DNA of 64,000 nucleotides from Limnobaculum zhutongyuii. Its GTDB lineage: Bacteria; Pseudomonadota; Gammaproteobacteria; Enterobacterales; Enterobacteriaceae. Made by a program: the position numbers and the translations under genes. The stretch is from positions 744,001 through 808,000 of the forward strand of contig NZ_CP034752.1 in assembly GCF_004295645.1 (NCBI RefSeq), in the 5' to 3' direction. Of this stretch, positions 9,499 through 18,121 are shown in pieces. Each line of letters starts with the position of its first letter. Position 1 is the first letter of the stretch. The notes beneath the pieces are model-generated. The model searched no databases and was not told the origin of the DNA. It worked only from the letters and a program-made list of their open reading frames with translations.

Positions 9499-10017
9499 TT
9501 AATGATAATCAATGAGTATGTAGAAGAGGAGAAGGCTTTTCCTTGGGTTTCATCAATTATCTTTAAAAAATTATTGATAACTAATTGTTTATAAAATTAA
9601 TTTTATTGATTTGCATTGGCAGCAGAGTGATCTTTTTGGTGATACATCACTAATCATCATACTGAAATTACTTAAGTTTGTAAGGATGAAAGTATGAGAT
9701 TTCCGTTATCAGGCATCGCTATTGATGTTGATACATGCCGACCACTTATATGGAATAACCCTATCCAACGCTTGATTATTAGTGTTATATTTCCCGCAAT
9801 ATGGGGAGATGTTTTCTTTCTCTGCCATTTTGCGGCACTTACTTGCATATCTTACTGATATATCAAGGTTCGTTCCCTTGGTGTTTTGATGGGGTATGTC
9901 AGGCTGTCAGAATGAGAAAAGTGACAGACTGCTCATATACAAAAATGACGTGCGATAACGTACGCGTAAAAAATAGCAAGCAAGCAAACACACAACATAA
10001 CTAAGAGAAATTAAAGT
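9499..10017. other. Intergenic region upstream of the alanine/glycine symporter
   Basis: The region is AT-rich for the first 170 bases, then holds one short ORF (9694-9858, listed separately). No tRNA, riboswitch or clear sigma-70 promoter could be assigned. I looked for a glycine aptamer because the downstream transporter is a common target, and did not see one. Confidence 0.4.
9694..9858 (+). CDS. Possible 54-residue small ORF upstream of the symporter gene
   Basis: ATG at 9694 is preceded by AAGGA with 5-7 base spacing, and the frame runs 54 codons to TGA at 9856-9858. The product (MRFPLSGIAIDVDTCRPL...) has a hydrophobic middle (residues about 28-53) and four Cys. I do not recognise it. 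It could be a small membrane protein, a leader ORF for the symporter, or chance. It ends 159 bp before the symporter start. Confidence 0.3.
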   Translation: MRFPLSGIAIDVDTCRPLIWNNPIQRLIISVIFPAIWGDVFFLCHFAALTCISY

Positions 10018-11430
10018 ATGGAAATACTTGAGCAACTGGTCGATCAGGTTAATAGCCTGCTCTGGGACCATCTATTGATATTCCTGCTATGCGGAACAGG
10101 GATCTATTTCACCATTCGTTTAGGTTTTATCCAGATTCGACATTTTGGCTCCGGCGTTAAAGCGCTGTTTGGCGGAATGTCGCTTAAAGGGGATAAAGCA
10201 GGCAAGCACGGGATGAGTTCATTCCAGGCGGTGGCAACGGCCATTGCTGGCCAGGTAGGAACAGGGAATCTGGCTGGGCCGGCAACGGCAATTCTGGCGG
10301 GTGGACCGGGTGCTATTTTCTGGATGTGGGTTTCCTCTTTTCTGGGGATGTCGACTATCTATGCTGAAGCTATTCTGGCGCAAAAATTCAAAACCAAAGA
10401 CAGGAACGGGCAGACCGTTGGTGGTCCTGCGTACTATATTGAGCAAGGTTTAAAGTGTAAGTGGCTGGCCTGCGTTTTCGCCGTGCTAATTATTTTTGCT
10501 TTAGGCTTCATCGGTAATATGGTGCAGTCCAACGCGATTGCTTCTGCCTTTAACAGCTCTCTTGGTGTACCAAACTGGCTGATGGGCGTAATCATGGCTA
10601 TCGTTGCCGGTGTGGTCATTATCGGTGGTATTCGCAGCATTGCTTCTTTCAGTGAGAAAGTCGTGCCAATTATGGCCATCTGCTATCTGATTGGTGCTTT
10701 TACTATTCTGGCATTTAACTACCAATACGTTTTACCTGCATTTGAGTCGATTTTTATCGCGGCATTTAATCCGCAGGCGGTAGTTGGTGGTGGTGTCGGT
10801 ATTGGTATCCAGCAGGCGATGCGCTTTGGTATTGCCCGGGGTCTGTTTGCTAACGAAGCCGGTATGGGTTCTACGCCTCATGCTCACGCCGTTGCCCGGG
10901 TAGCGAGACCAGAACAGCAGGGCTTTATCGCTATGATGGGGGTGTTCGTGGTATGCGTTATTGTTACCGTGACTGCTCTGGTGATTATTACTTCAGGTAT
11001 GAAGGAATGGGAGGCAGCGGGTCGCGTTGGTGAATCCTTCCTGAGTATTTTCCACGGTCAGGGAATTACCGTGACACAGCAGGCTTATACCTATGTGTTT
11101 GGCCATTTTGGTAGCCTGTTTATTTCGGCGTCGCTATTCTTCTTTGCGTTTACCACCATTATTGGCTGGTACTATTATGCGGAAAATAACGTGCGTTATC
11201 TGTTTAGTTCAACGTCCGCAGTCCGTATTTACCAGTTCCTGGTGATCTGCTTTATCTTTATTGCCTCACTGTTTAATGTGGAACTGGTGTGGAAAATGGC
11301 AGATATGTTCAACGGCCTGATGGTGTTACCGAACCTTGCTGCACTACTGCTGCTTTCACCGATTGTGATTAAGCTGGGTAAAATGGCGGGATACGGTAGC
11401 GGTATTGCGGATCCTGAGCCGGGTCAATAA
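10018..11430 (+). CDS. Alanine/glycine:cation symporter (AgcS family)
   Basis: This is a 470-residue inner-membrane symporter with about ten hydrophobic segments. Family hallmarks are SFQAVATAIAGQVGTGNLAGPATAI near residue 75-100, the GGPGAIFWMWVSSFLGM block, and FANEAGMGSTPHAHAVA near 278-295, which lines the substrate path. AgcS proteins import alanine or glycine with Na+ (or H+). The start at 10018 follows TAAGAGAAATTAAAGT. Placement near gcvTHP would fit glycine as substrate, but this is inference. A strong terminator follows. Confidence 0.9.
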   Translation: MEILEQLVDQVNSLLWDHLLIFLLCGTGIYFTIRLGFIQIRHFGSGVKALFGGMSLKGDKAGKHGMSSFQAVATAIAGQVGTGNLAGPATAILAGGPGAIFWMWVSSFLGMSTIYAEAILAQKFKTKDRNGQTVGGPAYYIEQGLKCKWLACVFAVLIIFALGFIGNMVQSNAIASAFNSSLGVPNWLMGVIMAIVAGVVIIGGIRSIASFSEKVVPIMAICYLIGAFTILAFNYQYVLPAFESIFIAAFNPQAVVGGGVGIGIQQAMRFGIARGLFANEAGMGSTPHAHAVARVARPEQQGFIAMMGVFVVCVIVTVTALVIITSGMKEWEAAGRVGESFLSIFHGQGITVTQQAYTYVFGHFGSLFISASLFFFAFTTIIGWYYYAENNVRYLFSSTSAVRIYQFLVICFIFIASLFNVELVWKMADMFNGLMVLPNLAALLLLSPIVIKLGKMAGYGSGIADPEPGQ

Positions 11431-11462
11431 CGTCGTGTAATTTTAGTTATATAGACTACAAC

Positions 11463-11496
11463 AGGCGGCAGCATCGAAAGATGGTGCCGCCTTTTT
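11463..11496 (+). terminator. Intrinsic terminator after the AgcS symporter
   Basis: The GC-rich stem AGGCGGCA-GCATC (11463-11475) pairs with 11480-11492 around a GAAA tetraloop with one mismatch, followed by TTTTT. It is a classical Rho-independent terminator. Confidence 0.9.
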
Positions 11497-11511
11497 GTAT
11501 CGTGACTTCAC

Positions 11512-11607
11512 TTAGCTTGCAGCAAATGCCTTACTGTATAACAGCAAGCTGGAAATAATAAAAATGGCCGCCAATAAAGCGATACGTATTTTTGATTCAC
11601 CAAACAT
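11512..11607 (-). CDS. 31-residue single-span membrane ORF, translationally coupled
   Basis: The frame begins at 11607 with an ATG whose A is the last base of the upstream gene's TAA stop (TAATG), and ends with TAA at 11514-11512. The product starts MFGESKIRIALLAAIFII and continues SSLLLYSKAFAAS: a short charged head followed by one hydrophobic helix. The one-base overlap strongly suggests coupled translation with the 427-residue membrane protein. I do not recognise it. It may be a small subunit of that protein. Confidence 0.5.
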   Translation of the reverse strand: MFGESKIRIALLAAIFIISSLLLYSKAFAAS

Positions 11608-12890
11608 TATAGAATTTCCTGAATGTGATTCGATTTATTGCGATGGCGTTTTAGTAGTTGTAGTATCTGACGAGCAAAAACAATGCGGCTGGCATTAAGA
11701 GAATATTTACGAATCAGCAAACTAAGCAGCTCAATGATTAGCATTATTCCGCTGAAAATTAGAAACATTGTTATAACAAAGAAAATGAATGTATCCGCTT
11801 CTTTCATCCACACCAGTTTATTAAGTAGTCCATCCTGTTGCCATACCTCATAAAGCGCAATACCTGAGACCATAATGAATGCACACAGGCATGATAGCCC
11901 CATGGCTATGTAGATGTTTTTCAATTGTTGATATGAGGTCGCCAATCCGCTGATTTTTAAGTAAGCAGAACCATCTTCTTCATTATATATACCAAGAATC
12001 CTATGGTTGTTTTTATCAATAACCAGATTTACTGTGTCATTTTCTGCTAGAAAAAAGGGATGCTGACGATAGAACACTGGATTGAAGTCTTCCAGTATTG
12101 TGCTAAATCCCGCCCTAAATAGAAGAGGGTTTTGTCGAAAAGAGAATGCATAATCGACATAGTCGCGTCGTGAGTTTCCTGAGCCGGTGAAACCTCGCTG
12201 TGCCCGTACGTGAGTGATATTACCACGTAAAGTACATAAAGAGATTTCGTCCAGTTGGGCTAAATCTGCGGGATGAATATTATCCAGGTCGCTACCTGAT
12301 TCTGCTTGAGGTAAACATAAGGTCTGTGATGATTTATCCAATAGTGTCGAGTCAACAGGCAAACAAAATGAGCGTTTTCCCTGTTTAATATTTTCTAGTC
12401 CCCACAATATGTTACGCATGGTTCTGTTAATCTTAACGAACAACTTGTGTATGGATGAAAACAATAACCAGCAGCCCACAGCTAAAGGGATTGCGAGTAA
12501 GATGAACAGAAGTAATATTATCCAAATATTTATATCAGACTCGAAAAGACGTAAGAATGCGTATATAGAGATAGCAATCAATGACAGAGATAGGGGAAGC
12601 TTAAGCAACGTAACTAATGGATTTATATAGGCTGATTTTGGTTCCAGTATTCCTTTTGCTTCATTATAAATCCAATGAATCCAATAAGTTCCATCCTTAA
12701 GTCTATGTGTGCCAACATAAATCTTATCACCTACAGTGAGGTTTTTTAGTAGTGATGGATCGATAAACTGTCGACTGTCAGTATAAAAAACTTTATCCAT
12801 TGCGATCAGGCGGTGTAGATGTTCTTCGCCAGATGCATTTTGATCGTGCCGGGCTAATTCTATAGTAAAGAAATGGGCCTTATTCATCAC
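11607..12890 (-). CDS. Four-helix membrane protein of unknown function
   Basis: The 427-residue protein has predicted membrane pairs at about 88-115 and 120-147 and again at 325-350 and 365-395. A soluble N-terminal domain (residues 1-85, with KVFYTDSRQFIDPSLL and VGTHRLKDGTYWIHWIY) and a central soluble domain (150-320) flank the first pair. The duplicated helix pairs look like two repeated modules. I recognise no family. It is divergent from yqfA and is followed by a 31-residue membrane ORF in a TAATG overlap. Confidence 0.65.
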   Translation of the reverse strand: MMNKAHFFTIELARHDQNASGEEHLHRLIAMDKVFYTDSRQFIDPSLLKNLTVGDKIYVGTHRLKDGTYWIHWIYNEAKGILEPKSAYINPLVTLLKLPLSLSLIAISIYAFLRLFESDINIWIILLLFILLAIPLAVGCWLLFSSIHKLFVKINRTMRNILWGLENIKQGKRSFCLPVDSTLLDKSSQTLCLPQAESGSDLDNIHPADLAQLDEISLCTLRGNITHVRAQRGFTGSGNSRRDYVDYAFSFRQNPLLFRAGFSTILEDFNPVFYRQHPFFLAENDTVNLVIDKNNHRILGIYNEEDGSAYLKISGLATSYQQLKNIYIAMGLSCLCAFIMVSGIALYEVWQQDGLLNKLVWMKEADTFIFFVITMFLIFSGIMLIIELLSLLIRKYSLNASRIVFARQILQLLKRHRNKSNHIQEIL

Positions 12891-13152
12891 TGATAGCCTG
12901 AGTAGTAATTCTTACAGCGATGAGATTATCACAGATTCATTAATAAAGTCTTATAGTTATAAATTTCCAATTAAAATAATTTCGATCCTGTTTCTAGTGC
13001 TGAACTGAATTCTTATTCGATAAATATTTCACAGATTTACATAAAATATTCAGCTTACATGTGTACACTGAAATGATTCTCATATACTCTGATATCGGTT
13101 GTGAAAATCAAAACTATCGACGTTGTTTTTATCCTGAATAAAAGGTCACCGT

Positions 13153-13800
13153 ATGTCAGCGTCTGTTAAACAGGGTTACTCCGTAGCCGAAGAGATTGCC
13201 AATAGTATTAGCCACGGCATTGGATTTATTTTAGGTATTGTCGGGCTGGTACTGCTTTTAACTCAGGCCATCGGTAAAGATGCCGGTTCCCTGGAAATTA
13301 CCAGCTATAGCCTGTATGGCGGCAGCATTATTCTGCTGTTTCTGGCCTCAACGCTTTATCATGCCATTCCCAATCAGGCTGCCAAGCGTCGGCTAAAAGT
13401 GTTTGACCACTGCGCAATTTATCTGCTGATTGCCGGTACCTATACGCCTTTCTTGCTGGTGGGATTAGGCTCTCCACTGGCACAGGGACTAATGGTGGTT
13501 ATCTGGAGTCTGGCACTGATTGGTGTGCTGTTTAAGTTAGCATTTACTCACCGTTTTAAAGTGGTCTCACTGGTAACCTATCTGGGAATGGGGTGGCTTT
13601 CTCTGGTGGTGATTTATCAGATGGCGGTGAAACTATCAGTAGGGGCGGTTGGGCTATTAGCGGTAGGTGGAATTATTTATAGTCTGGGTGTTATTTTCTA
13701 TGTGAATAAGCGAATCCCGTTTAATCATGCTATCTGGCACGGTTTTGTGCTGGGTGGCAGTGTCTGCCATTTTCTGGCCATTTATCTGTATATTGCCTGA
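13153..13800 (+). CDS. yqfA: YqfA/TrhA, hemolysin III family seven-helix membrane protein
   Basis: This 215-residue hemolysin III (PAQR-like) inner-membrane protein has seven hydrophobic helices. Conserved family positions are EEIANSISHGIGF (first helix), STLYHAI with its His near residue 75, FDHCAIYLLIAGTYTPFLL (Asp-His pair near 95), and HAIWHGFVLGGSVCHFLAI (His near 191, 195 and 204), which form the metal-binding His cluster. In E. coli yqfA also sits next to ygfZ. E. coli TrhA has been linked to membrane-energy homeostasis. It is convergent with ygfZ across a shared hairpin. Confidence 0.9.
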   Translation: MSASVKQGYSVAEEIANSISHGIGFILGIVGLVLLLTQAIGKDAGSLEITSYSLYGGSIILLFLASTLYHAIPNQAAKRRLKVFDHCAIYLLIAGTYTPFLLVGLGSPLAQGLMVVIWSLALIGVLFKLAFTHRFKVVSLVTYLGMGWLSLVVIYQMAVKLSVGAVGLLAVGGIIYSLGVIFYVNKRIPFNHAIWHGFVLGGSVCHFLAIYLYIA

Positions 13801-13807
13801 TGATAAT

Positions 13808-13837
13808 CTGGCTTCCTGCAACACAGCAGGAAGCCAG
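13808..13837. terminator. Bidirectional terminator between yqfA and ygfZ
   Basis: A perfect 12-bp stem (13808-13819 with 13826-13837) with a 6-base loop lies in the 44-bp gap between two convergent genes. The T-runs on both sides are short. Confidence 0.7.
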
Positions 13838-13844
13838 TTGAATA

Positions 13845-14843
13845 TTACGCTTTGTCGGTTTCTTCCAGTGAATAAGGTAACGGTTGAATAGTTAACTGAC
13901 TGGTTACATCATCTTTTACCCGCAGAACAGCATCACTGTCCAGATCGTTATTTAATACCGCCTGTACCCAAATAGTGTTGTCTGTCAGTTTGACTGAGGC
14001 CAGCACGGTACCGGTACGGCGCCAGTTCTCTCCCAACTGCAATTCCAGATCGTCCCCGGTATTTGGCAGACTCAGTGCCTTACCCGATAGCCAGTACATG
14101 GCGCGTTTATTCGCACCGCGGTATTTAGCACGGGCAATCATCTCCTGTCCGCTATAGCAGCCTTTGGTAAAGCTGATACCATCCAGAGCCTGAATATTAG
14201 TAGCCTGAGGAATAAATTCATCGCTGGTGGCGCTGTCAATCACCGGAATACCGGCTTCAATATCCAGTGCCAGCCACTGGCGGCTATCATTCAGCGCCGC
14301 TTTACCCAGCAAATAACCGTACAAACTGTTAGCTTCATCCTGATTGGTTACAAACAGGAAGCGCTCGGTTGGCAGAGAGAAGTGCAGAATGCAGGTATCG
14401 CCATGTTGCACTACGGACGTGGTGGCATCCGGCAGCGTTGCATAAAGGGATGACAGCATGGTTCGGGCATTGCTACCTGCAACACCCAAAAGTACCGCGT
14501 CATTTTTTCGCTCAATGGTGACTTTAGAGAACACCGCATACTTTTTAAGCTCGGTGAGTTGGTTATCACACAGGCTACTGCGCTGTAGATAAGCCAGAGC
14601 ATCACCATACTGGAACAGGCGAATGGCGCTCCACATTTTGCCTTTGGCGTCACAGTGAGCGGCTAACTGATGTTGATCCGGCTGTAAGGCAAACACATCA
14701 TTACTAAGCTGCCCTTGTAAGTACTTACGATTATCTTCACCGCTCAGGGTTACCAGAGCCCAGTCTTCTAGTGATATCAGAGTCAGCGACAGGTCAGAGG
14801 ATGGACAGGCTAACTGAGAAGGTAGTGGGGATTTATAAGTCAT
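13845..14843 (-). CDS. ygfZ: YgfZ, folate-dependent Fe-S cluster/tRNA modification protein
   Basis: YgfZ is a GcvT-like folate-binding protein needed for the activity of radical-SAM and other iron-sulfur enzymes such as MiaB. The 332 residues compare with 326 in E. coli. The signature K-G-C-Y-x-G-Q-E appears as KGCYSGQEMIARAKYRG, with the essential Cys at residue 229. The N-terminal region has LSGEDNRKYLQGQLSNDVF, also typical. It is divergent from sdhE, as in E. coli. Confidence 0.95.
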   Translation of the reverse strand: MTYKSPLPSQLACPSSDLSLTLISLEDWALVTLSGEDNRKYLQGQLSNDVFALQPDQHQLAAHCDAKGKMWSAIRLFQYGDALAYLQRSSLCDNQLTELKKYAVFSKVTIERKNDAVLLGVAGSNARTMLSSLYATLPDATTSVVQHGDTCILHFSLPTERFLFVTNQDEANSLYGYLLGKAALNDSRQWLALDIEAGIPVIDSATSDEFIPQATNIQALDGISFTKGCYSGQEMIARAKYRGANKRAMYWLSGKALSLPNTGDDLELQLGENWRRTGTVLASVKLTDNTIWVQAVLNNDLDSDAVLRVKDDVTSQLTIQPLPYSLEETDKA

Positions 14844-15178
14844 AGGTACTCCAACATAAATAGAACAATATACAGATGAGCCCGGATAACAAATTCAGGG
14901 GCCGCCATATTGCGGCATTAAGCTGTTGCATAGTTTACTTAACAATAACGAAATGCAGTATAAGAATCGTGGTTCTTTCGCTGGAAAGTTTTTCGTTAAT
15001 GAAGGTGTGATATTGAATCCGGATAAAACACCATGCTCTATCGAGTATAAGTCAGATTTGGCACAACAATTTCGATCCTTATGGCAAATTTAAGCTAACT
15101 TTATCTGTAGCCTTTCCCAAATCCGAGCCAAATTGTTACTCTACACCACCACGTAACCTGATATGAGTAAGAGTCATA
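14844..15178. other. Divergent promoter region ygfZ / sdhE
   Basis: 335 bases with no gene. It must contain both promoters. A small GCCGC/GCGGC inverted repeat lies at 14901-14916. The sequence TTGTTA near 15134 followed by TGATAT could be an sdhE promoter, but the spacing is too long to be convincing. Confidence 0.4.
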
Positions 15179-15442
15179 ATGGATATTAATAATAAAACCC
15201 GAATTCACTGGGCGTGTCGCCGCGGAATGCGCGAGCTGGATATTGCCATCATGCCATTTTTTGAAAATGATTATGACAGTCTGCCGGATGCCGATAAGCA
15301 AGTGTTTATTCGCTTACTGGAATGTGAAGATCCTCAACTGTATCGCTGGTTAATGAATCAGGCAGTACCGGAAGAGGCAGATATGGCTCGTATGATCAAA
15401 ATGATTCAGAAGAAAAATGCCGAACGTAGTTCTCTGGCATAG
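15179..15442 (+). CDS. sdhE: SdhE, FAD assembly factor for succinate dehydrogenase
   Basis: SdhE (YgfY) promotes covalent flavinylation of SdhA and FrdA in the cytoplasm. The 87-residue product begins MDINNKTRIHWACRRGMREL, nearly identical to E. coli SdhE. It keeps the catalytic RGMRE motif (residues 15-19) and IMPFFENDYDSL. The start at 15179 follows AAGAGT. It overlaps cptA by 26 bases, so the two are co-translated as in E. coli. Confidence 0.97.
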   Translation: MDINNKTRIHWACRRGMRELDIAIMPFFENDYDSLPDADKQVFIRLLECEDPQLYRWLMNQAVPEEADMARMIKMIQKKNAERSSLA

Positions 15443-15848
15443 TGACATTAGGGTTTCCTGGAAAACCCAATGCATTTCATTGTTGATACACGGTGCCCTG
15501 GTACTACTCGTGTTACTCTCCCCGTGGAATGATGGTTATTGGCCGCTGTGGCTAACGCTGGTGACTCTGGTCATTTTTGACTGTTTACGCAGTCAGCGCC
15601 ATATACAGCGAATGCAGGGTGAGATGATATTGCTGAGTAATTACGATATTCAGTGGCATCGCGAAGAGTGGCGCATATCAGGAAAGCCGATGATGTTAAA
15701 ATGGGGCGTTATGTTGAGGCTTACGTCTGTCTCGGGAAAATACTCCCGCCGTCGCGTTTGGCTGGCGACCGACAGTATGGATGCAGAAGCATGGAGTAGC
15801 TTACGTTTTCATCTTCTTCAGCTTGATAAACAACAGAATAAGCATTAA
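15417..15848 (+). CDS. cptA: CptA (YgfX), membrane partner of SdhE
   Basis: The 143-residue protein has two adjacent N-terminal membrane helices (about residues 20-55) and a basic soluble tail. It matches E. coli YgfX at VLWHSDIRVSW, SLLIHGALV, FDCLRSQRHI and WLATDSMD. YgfX has been described both as a toxin-like inhibitor of division/cytoskeleton proteins and as a membrane protein working with SdhE. The only usable start is ATG at 15417, inside sdhE and preceded by AGAAGA; this adds three residues to the E. coli-like start. Confidence 0.9.
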   Translation: MPNVVLWHSDIRVSWKTQCISLLIHGALVLLVLLSPWNDGYWPLWLTLVTLVIFDCLRSQRHIQRMQGEMILLSNYDIQWHREEWRISGKPMMLKWGVMLRLTSVSGKYSRRRVWLATDSMDAEAWSSLRFHLLQLDKQQNKH

Positions 15849-15901
15849 AAAATGATGGAAAGGGCACAGGTAGCCCGAATGAAAGGATATGGAATAAGGT
15901 T

Positions 15902-16582
15902 ATGTCACTAATTTGGCTGGTTGAAGATGAAGCAAGCATCGCGGATACCCTAATCTATACGTTAGAGACCGACGGTTTTGAAGTTCGCTGGTTTGAGCGT
16001 GGCGAACCGGTGCTGGCTGCCCTGAACCAGAGCCGACCGGCGTTAGCCATTCTTGATGTCGGGTTACCGGATATTAATGGTTTTGACCTGTGTCGTCGTA
16101 TGCTGGCGCAATCTGCCGATTTACCGCTGATTTTTCTCACCGCCCGTAGTGAAGAGCTGGATCGGATTGTCGGTCTGGAAATCGGTGCCGATGATTATAT
16201 TGCCAAGCCTTTCTCCCCGCGCGAAGTCAGCGCCAGAGTTCGAACTATTCTGCGTCGTCTGGAAAAACAGCAGCGAATGTTGCCCAGCTACGGCGCATTT
16301 GGACTGGATGAAGAGGGCGCCACGATTACCTTCTGCGGTCAGACATTATTACTAACCCGCTATGAGTTTCTGCTGTTAAGAACGCTGATTAAATCACCTC
16401 GTCGGGTATTCTCCCGCCAGCAACTGATGGATTTGGTATGGCAGGATGCAGAAGAGAGTCTGGATCGTACCGTGGATACCCATATCAAAACCTTAAGGGC
16501 CAAACTGCGGGCAATATCAGAAGAAACCAATCCGATTCAGACCCATCGCGGTTTGGGATATAGCCTGAGTCCTGATAAATGA
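15902..16582 (+). CDS. creB: CreB, OmpR-family response regulator
   Basis: CreB is phosphorylated by CreC and binds cre tags to activate genes such as creD. The 226-residue protein has an N-terminal receiver domain with acidic pocket (LVEDEASIADT), phospho-acceptor Asp52 in AILDVGLPD and conserved Lys in DDYIAKPFSPRE. The C-terminal winged helix has LTRYEFLLLRTLIKSPRRVFSR and DRTVDTHIKTLRAKLR. Its ATGA stop overlaps the creC start. In E. coli the operon is creABCD; no creA is present here. Confidence 0.95.
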   Translation: MSLIWLVEDEASIADTLIYTLETDGFEVRWFERGEPVLAALNQSRPALAILDVGLPDINGFDLCRRMLAQSADLPLIFLTARSEELDRIVGLEIGADDYIAKPFSPREVSARVRTILRRLEKQQRMLPSYGAFGLDEEGATITFCGQTLLLTRYEFLLLRTLIKSPRRVFSRQQLMDLVWQDAEESLDRTVDTHIKTLRAKLRAISEETNPIQTHRGLGYSLSPDK

Positions 16583-18009
16583 GAATCGGTTTTCGCTTAC
16601 TGCTCGGCTTTTTTATGATTGTAGCCGTGGCGGCTTATTTCGTTATGAATATTTTTGTTCAGGAAGTGAAACCCGGCGTGCGGCGTGCAACAGAAGGAAT
16701 GATGGTGGATACCGCCAACCTTCTGGCTCAAATTGCCGAACAGGATATCCGTAATCGCAACCTGAGTCAGGGTCATATTGCTCAGGCTTTCTTTGATATT
16801 AATCGTACGCCGATTGGCGCTCAGATTGACCATATTGTTAAAAACCGGATGGAGTATCGGGTCTATATTACTGACAGCAAAGGGAAAGTCATTTTTGATT
16901 CCAGCGGCGAAGCACTGGGTCAGGACTACTCGCGCTGGAACGATGTCTACCTGACTCTACGAGGAAAGTACGGTGCGCGTAGTACCCGTCTTGATCCTGA
17001 AGATGAAAGTACTTCAGTCATGTATGTAGCAGCACCGATTAAATCCTCTGACGGTAAGATAATTGGGTCACTAACCGTATCCAAACCTAACCAGACTATG
17101 CAACCAGTCATTCGCCGCAGTGAACGCCGAATGGAGATTGCTGGCGGCATTTTATTAGGTATTGCGCTGGTGATTGGGGCCGGTTTTGTATGGTGGATTA
17201 ACCGTTCTATTTCTCGTCTGGTGCGCTACGCCAGTGAAGTGGCCGATGGCAATGCACCAACCTTGCCGAAAATGGATAGCCCGGAGTTATCCAGTCTGGC
17301 CCGTGCGCTGGAAAGTATGCGAATTAAGCTGGAAGGTAAGGACTATATCGAAAAATATGTCCACACTCTGACTCATGAACTGAAAAGTCCACTGGCTGCC
17401 ATTCGTGGTGCGGCAGAGATCCTACAGGAGATGCCGCCAAAACCGGTAGCTCTGCGCTTTATCAGCAATATTCAACAACAAAATGAACGGCTGCAACTGC
17501 TGGTGGACCGCATGTTGCAACAGGCTCAGGTTGAGAGCCGAATTCGTCAGGAGTTGGCACCGGTGGATCTGGCGGAAGTCTTGCACAGTGTGATTGCCGC
17601 TAAAGAGGCGCAGATTACCCATCGTAAAATTCAGCTAACCAGTCAAATTGACGCACCGGTCAGCGTTCGTGGCGACAAGCTGTTGCTGGAGCAAGCGTTC
17701 AGTAATCTGCTCGATAATGCTTTGGATTTCACGCCAGAAGGCGGCGAGATCTCGATTAGCGGTGAGTTTATTGATAAACATTATCGCATTATTGTGGCAG
17801 ACAGCGGCCCGGGCATGCCGGAGTATGCGCTGGACAAAGTGTTCGATCGCTTCTATTCCCTTCCTCGTCCGGATAAAGAGAAAAGTACCGGACTGGGCCT
17901 GAGTTTTGTGCGAGAAGTCGCCTCTATTCATCAGGGAACTATTCGTTTAGTGAATGGTGAACAGGGGGGAGCAAAGGCCATTTTCATTCTGCCGGTGAAA
18001 GAAAAATAA
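16579..18009 (+). CDS. creC: CreC, sensor histidine kinase
   Basis: CreC is an inner-membrane kinase that responds to carbon/fermentation state and partners CreB. Residues 1-28 form the first membrane helix, about 30-180 a periplasmic sensor domain, about 185-207 the second helix, followed by HAMP. The dimerisation H-box is THELKSPLAAIRGAAEIL with phospho-His266. The N-box is NLLDNALDFTPEGG, the G1 box DSGPGMPE and the G2 box KSTGLGLSFV. The length is 476 residues against 474 in E. coli. Translation is coupled to creB through ATGA. Confidence 0.95.
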   Translation: MRIGFRLLLGFFMIVAVAAYFVMNIFVQEVKPGVRRATEGMMVDTANLLAQIAEQDIRNRNLSQGHIAQAFFDINRTPIGAQIDHIVKNRMEYRVYITDSKGKVIFDSSGEALGQDYSRWNDVYLTLRGKYGARSTRLDPEDESTSVMYVAAPIKSSDGKIIGSLTVSKPNQTMQPVIRRSERRMEIAGGILLGIALVIGAGFVWWINRSISRLVRYASEVADGNAPTLPKMDSPELSSLARALESMRIKLEGKDYIEKYVHTLTHELKSPLAAIRGAAEILQEMPPKPVALRFISNIQQQNERLQLLVDRMLQQAQVESRIRQELAPVDLAEVLHSVIAAKEAQITHRKIQLTSQIDAPVSVRGDKLLLEQAFSNLLDNALDFTPEGGEISISGEFIDKHYRIIVADSGPGMPEYALDKVFDRFYSLPRPDKEKSTGLGLSFVREVASIHQGTIRLVNGEQGGAKAIFILPVKEK

Positions 18010-18037
18010 GTCATCTGACTTGATATAAATCGCTGAC

Positions 18038-18053
18038 TTCACACTGCCTTCAC
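18038..18053 (+). promoter_or_regulatory. Cre tag (CreB operator) upstream of creD
   Basis: TTCAC-ACTGCC-TTCAC exactly fits the TTCAC-N6-TTCAC direct repeat bound by CreB in E. coli. It lies 68 bases before the creD start. A third TTCAC at 18070-18074 follows 16 bases later. The layout supports autoregulated activation of creD by the adjacent creBC. Confidence 0.9.
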
Positions 18054-18121
18054 ACAACATCATCATCTGTTCACGCAGCACATTTATCCTGACCTCATAA
18101 TAGGAACAGGAGTGTTTGGTG

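Noticed and set aside
9499..10017. Possible glycine riboswitch upstream of the AgcS gene (also considered at 2617-3174 for gcvT)
   Set aside because: No pair of similar aptamer stems with a linker could be traced, and E. coli-type gcv operons use protein regulators.
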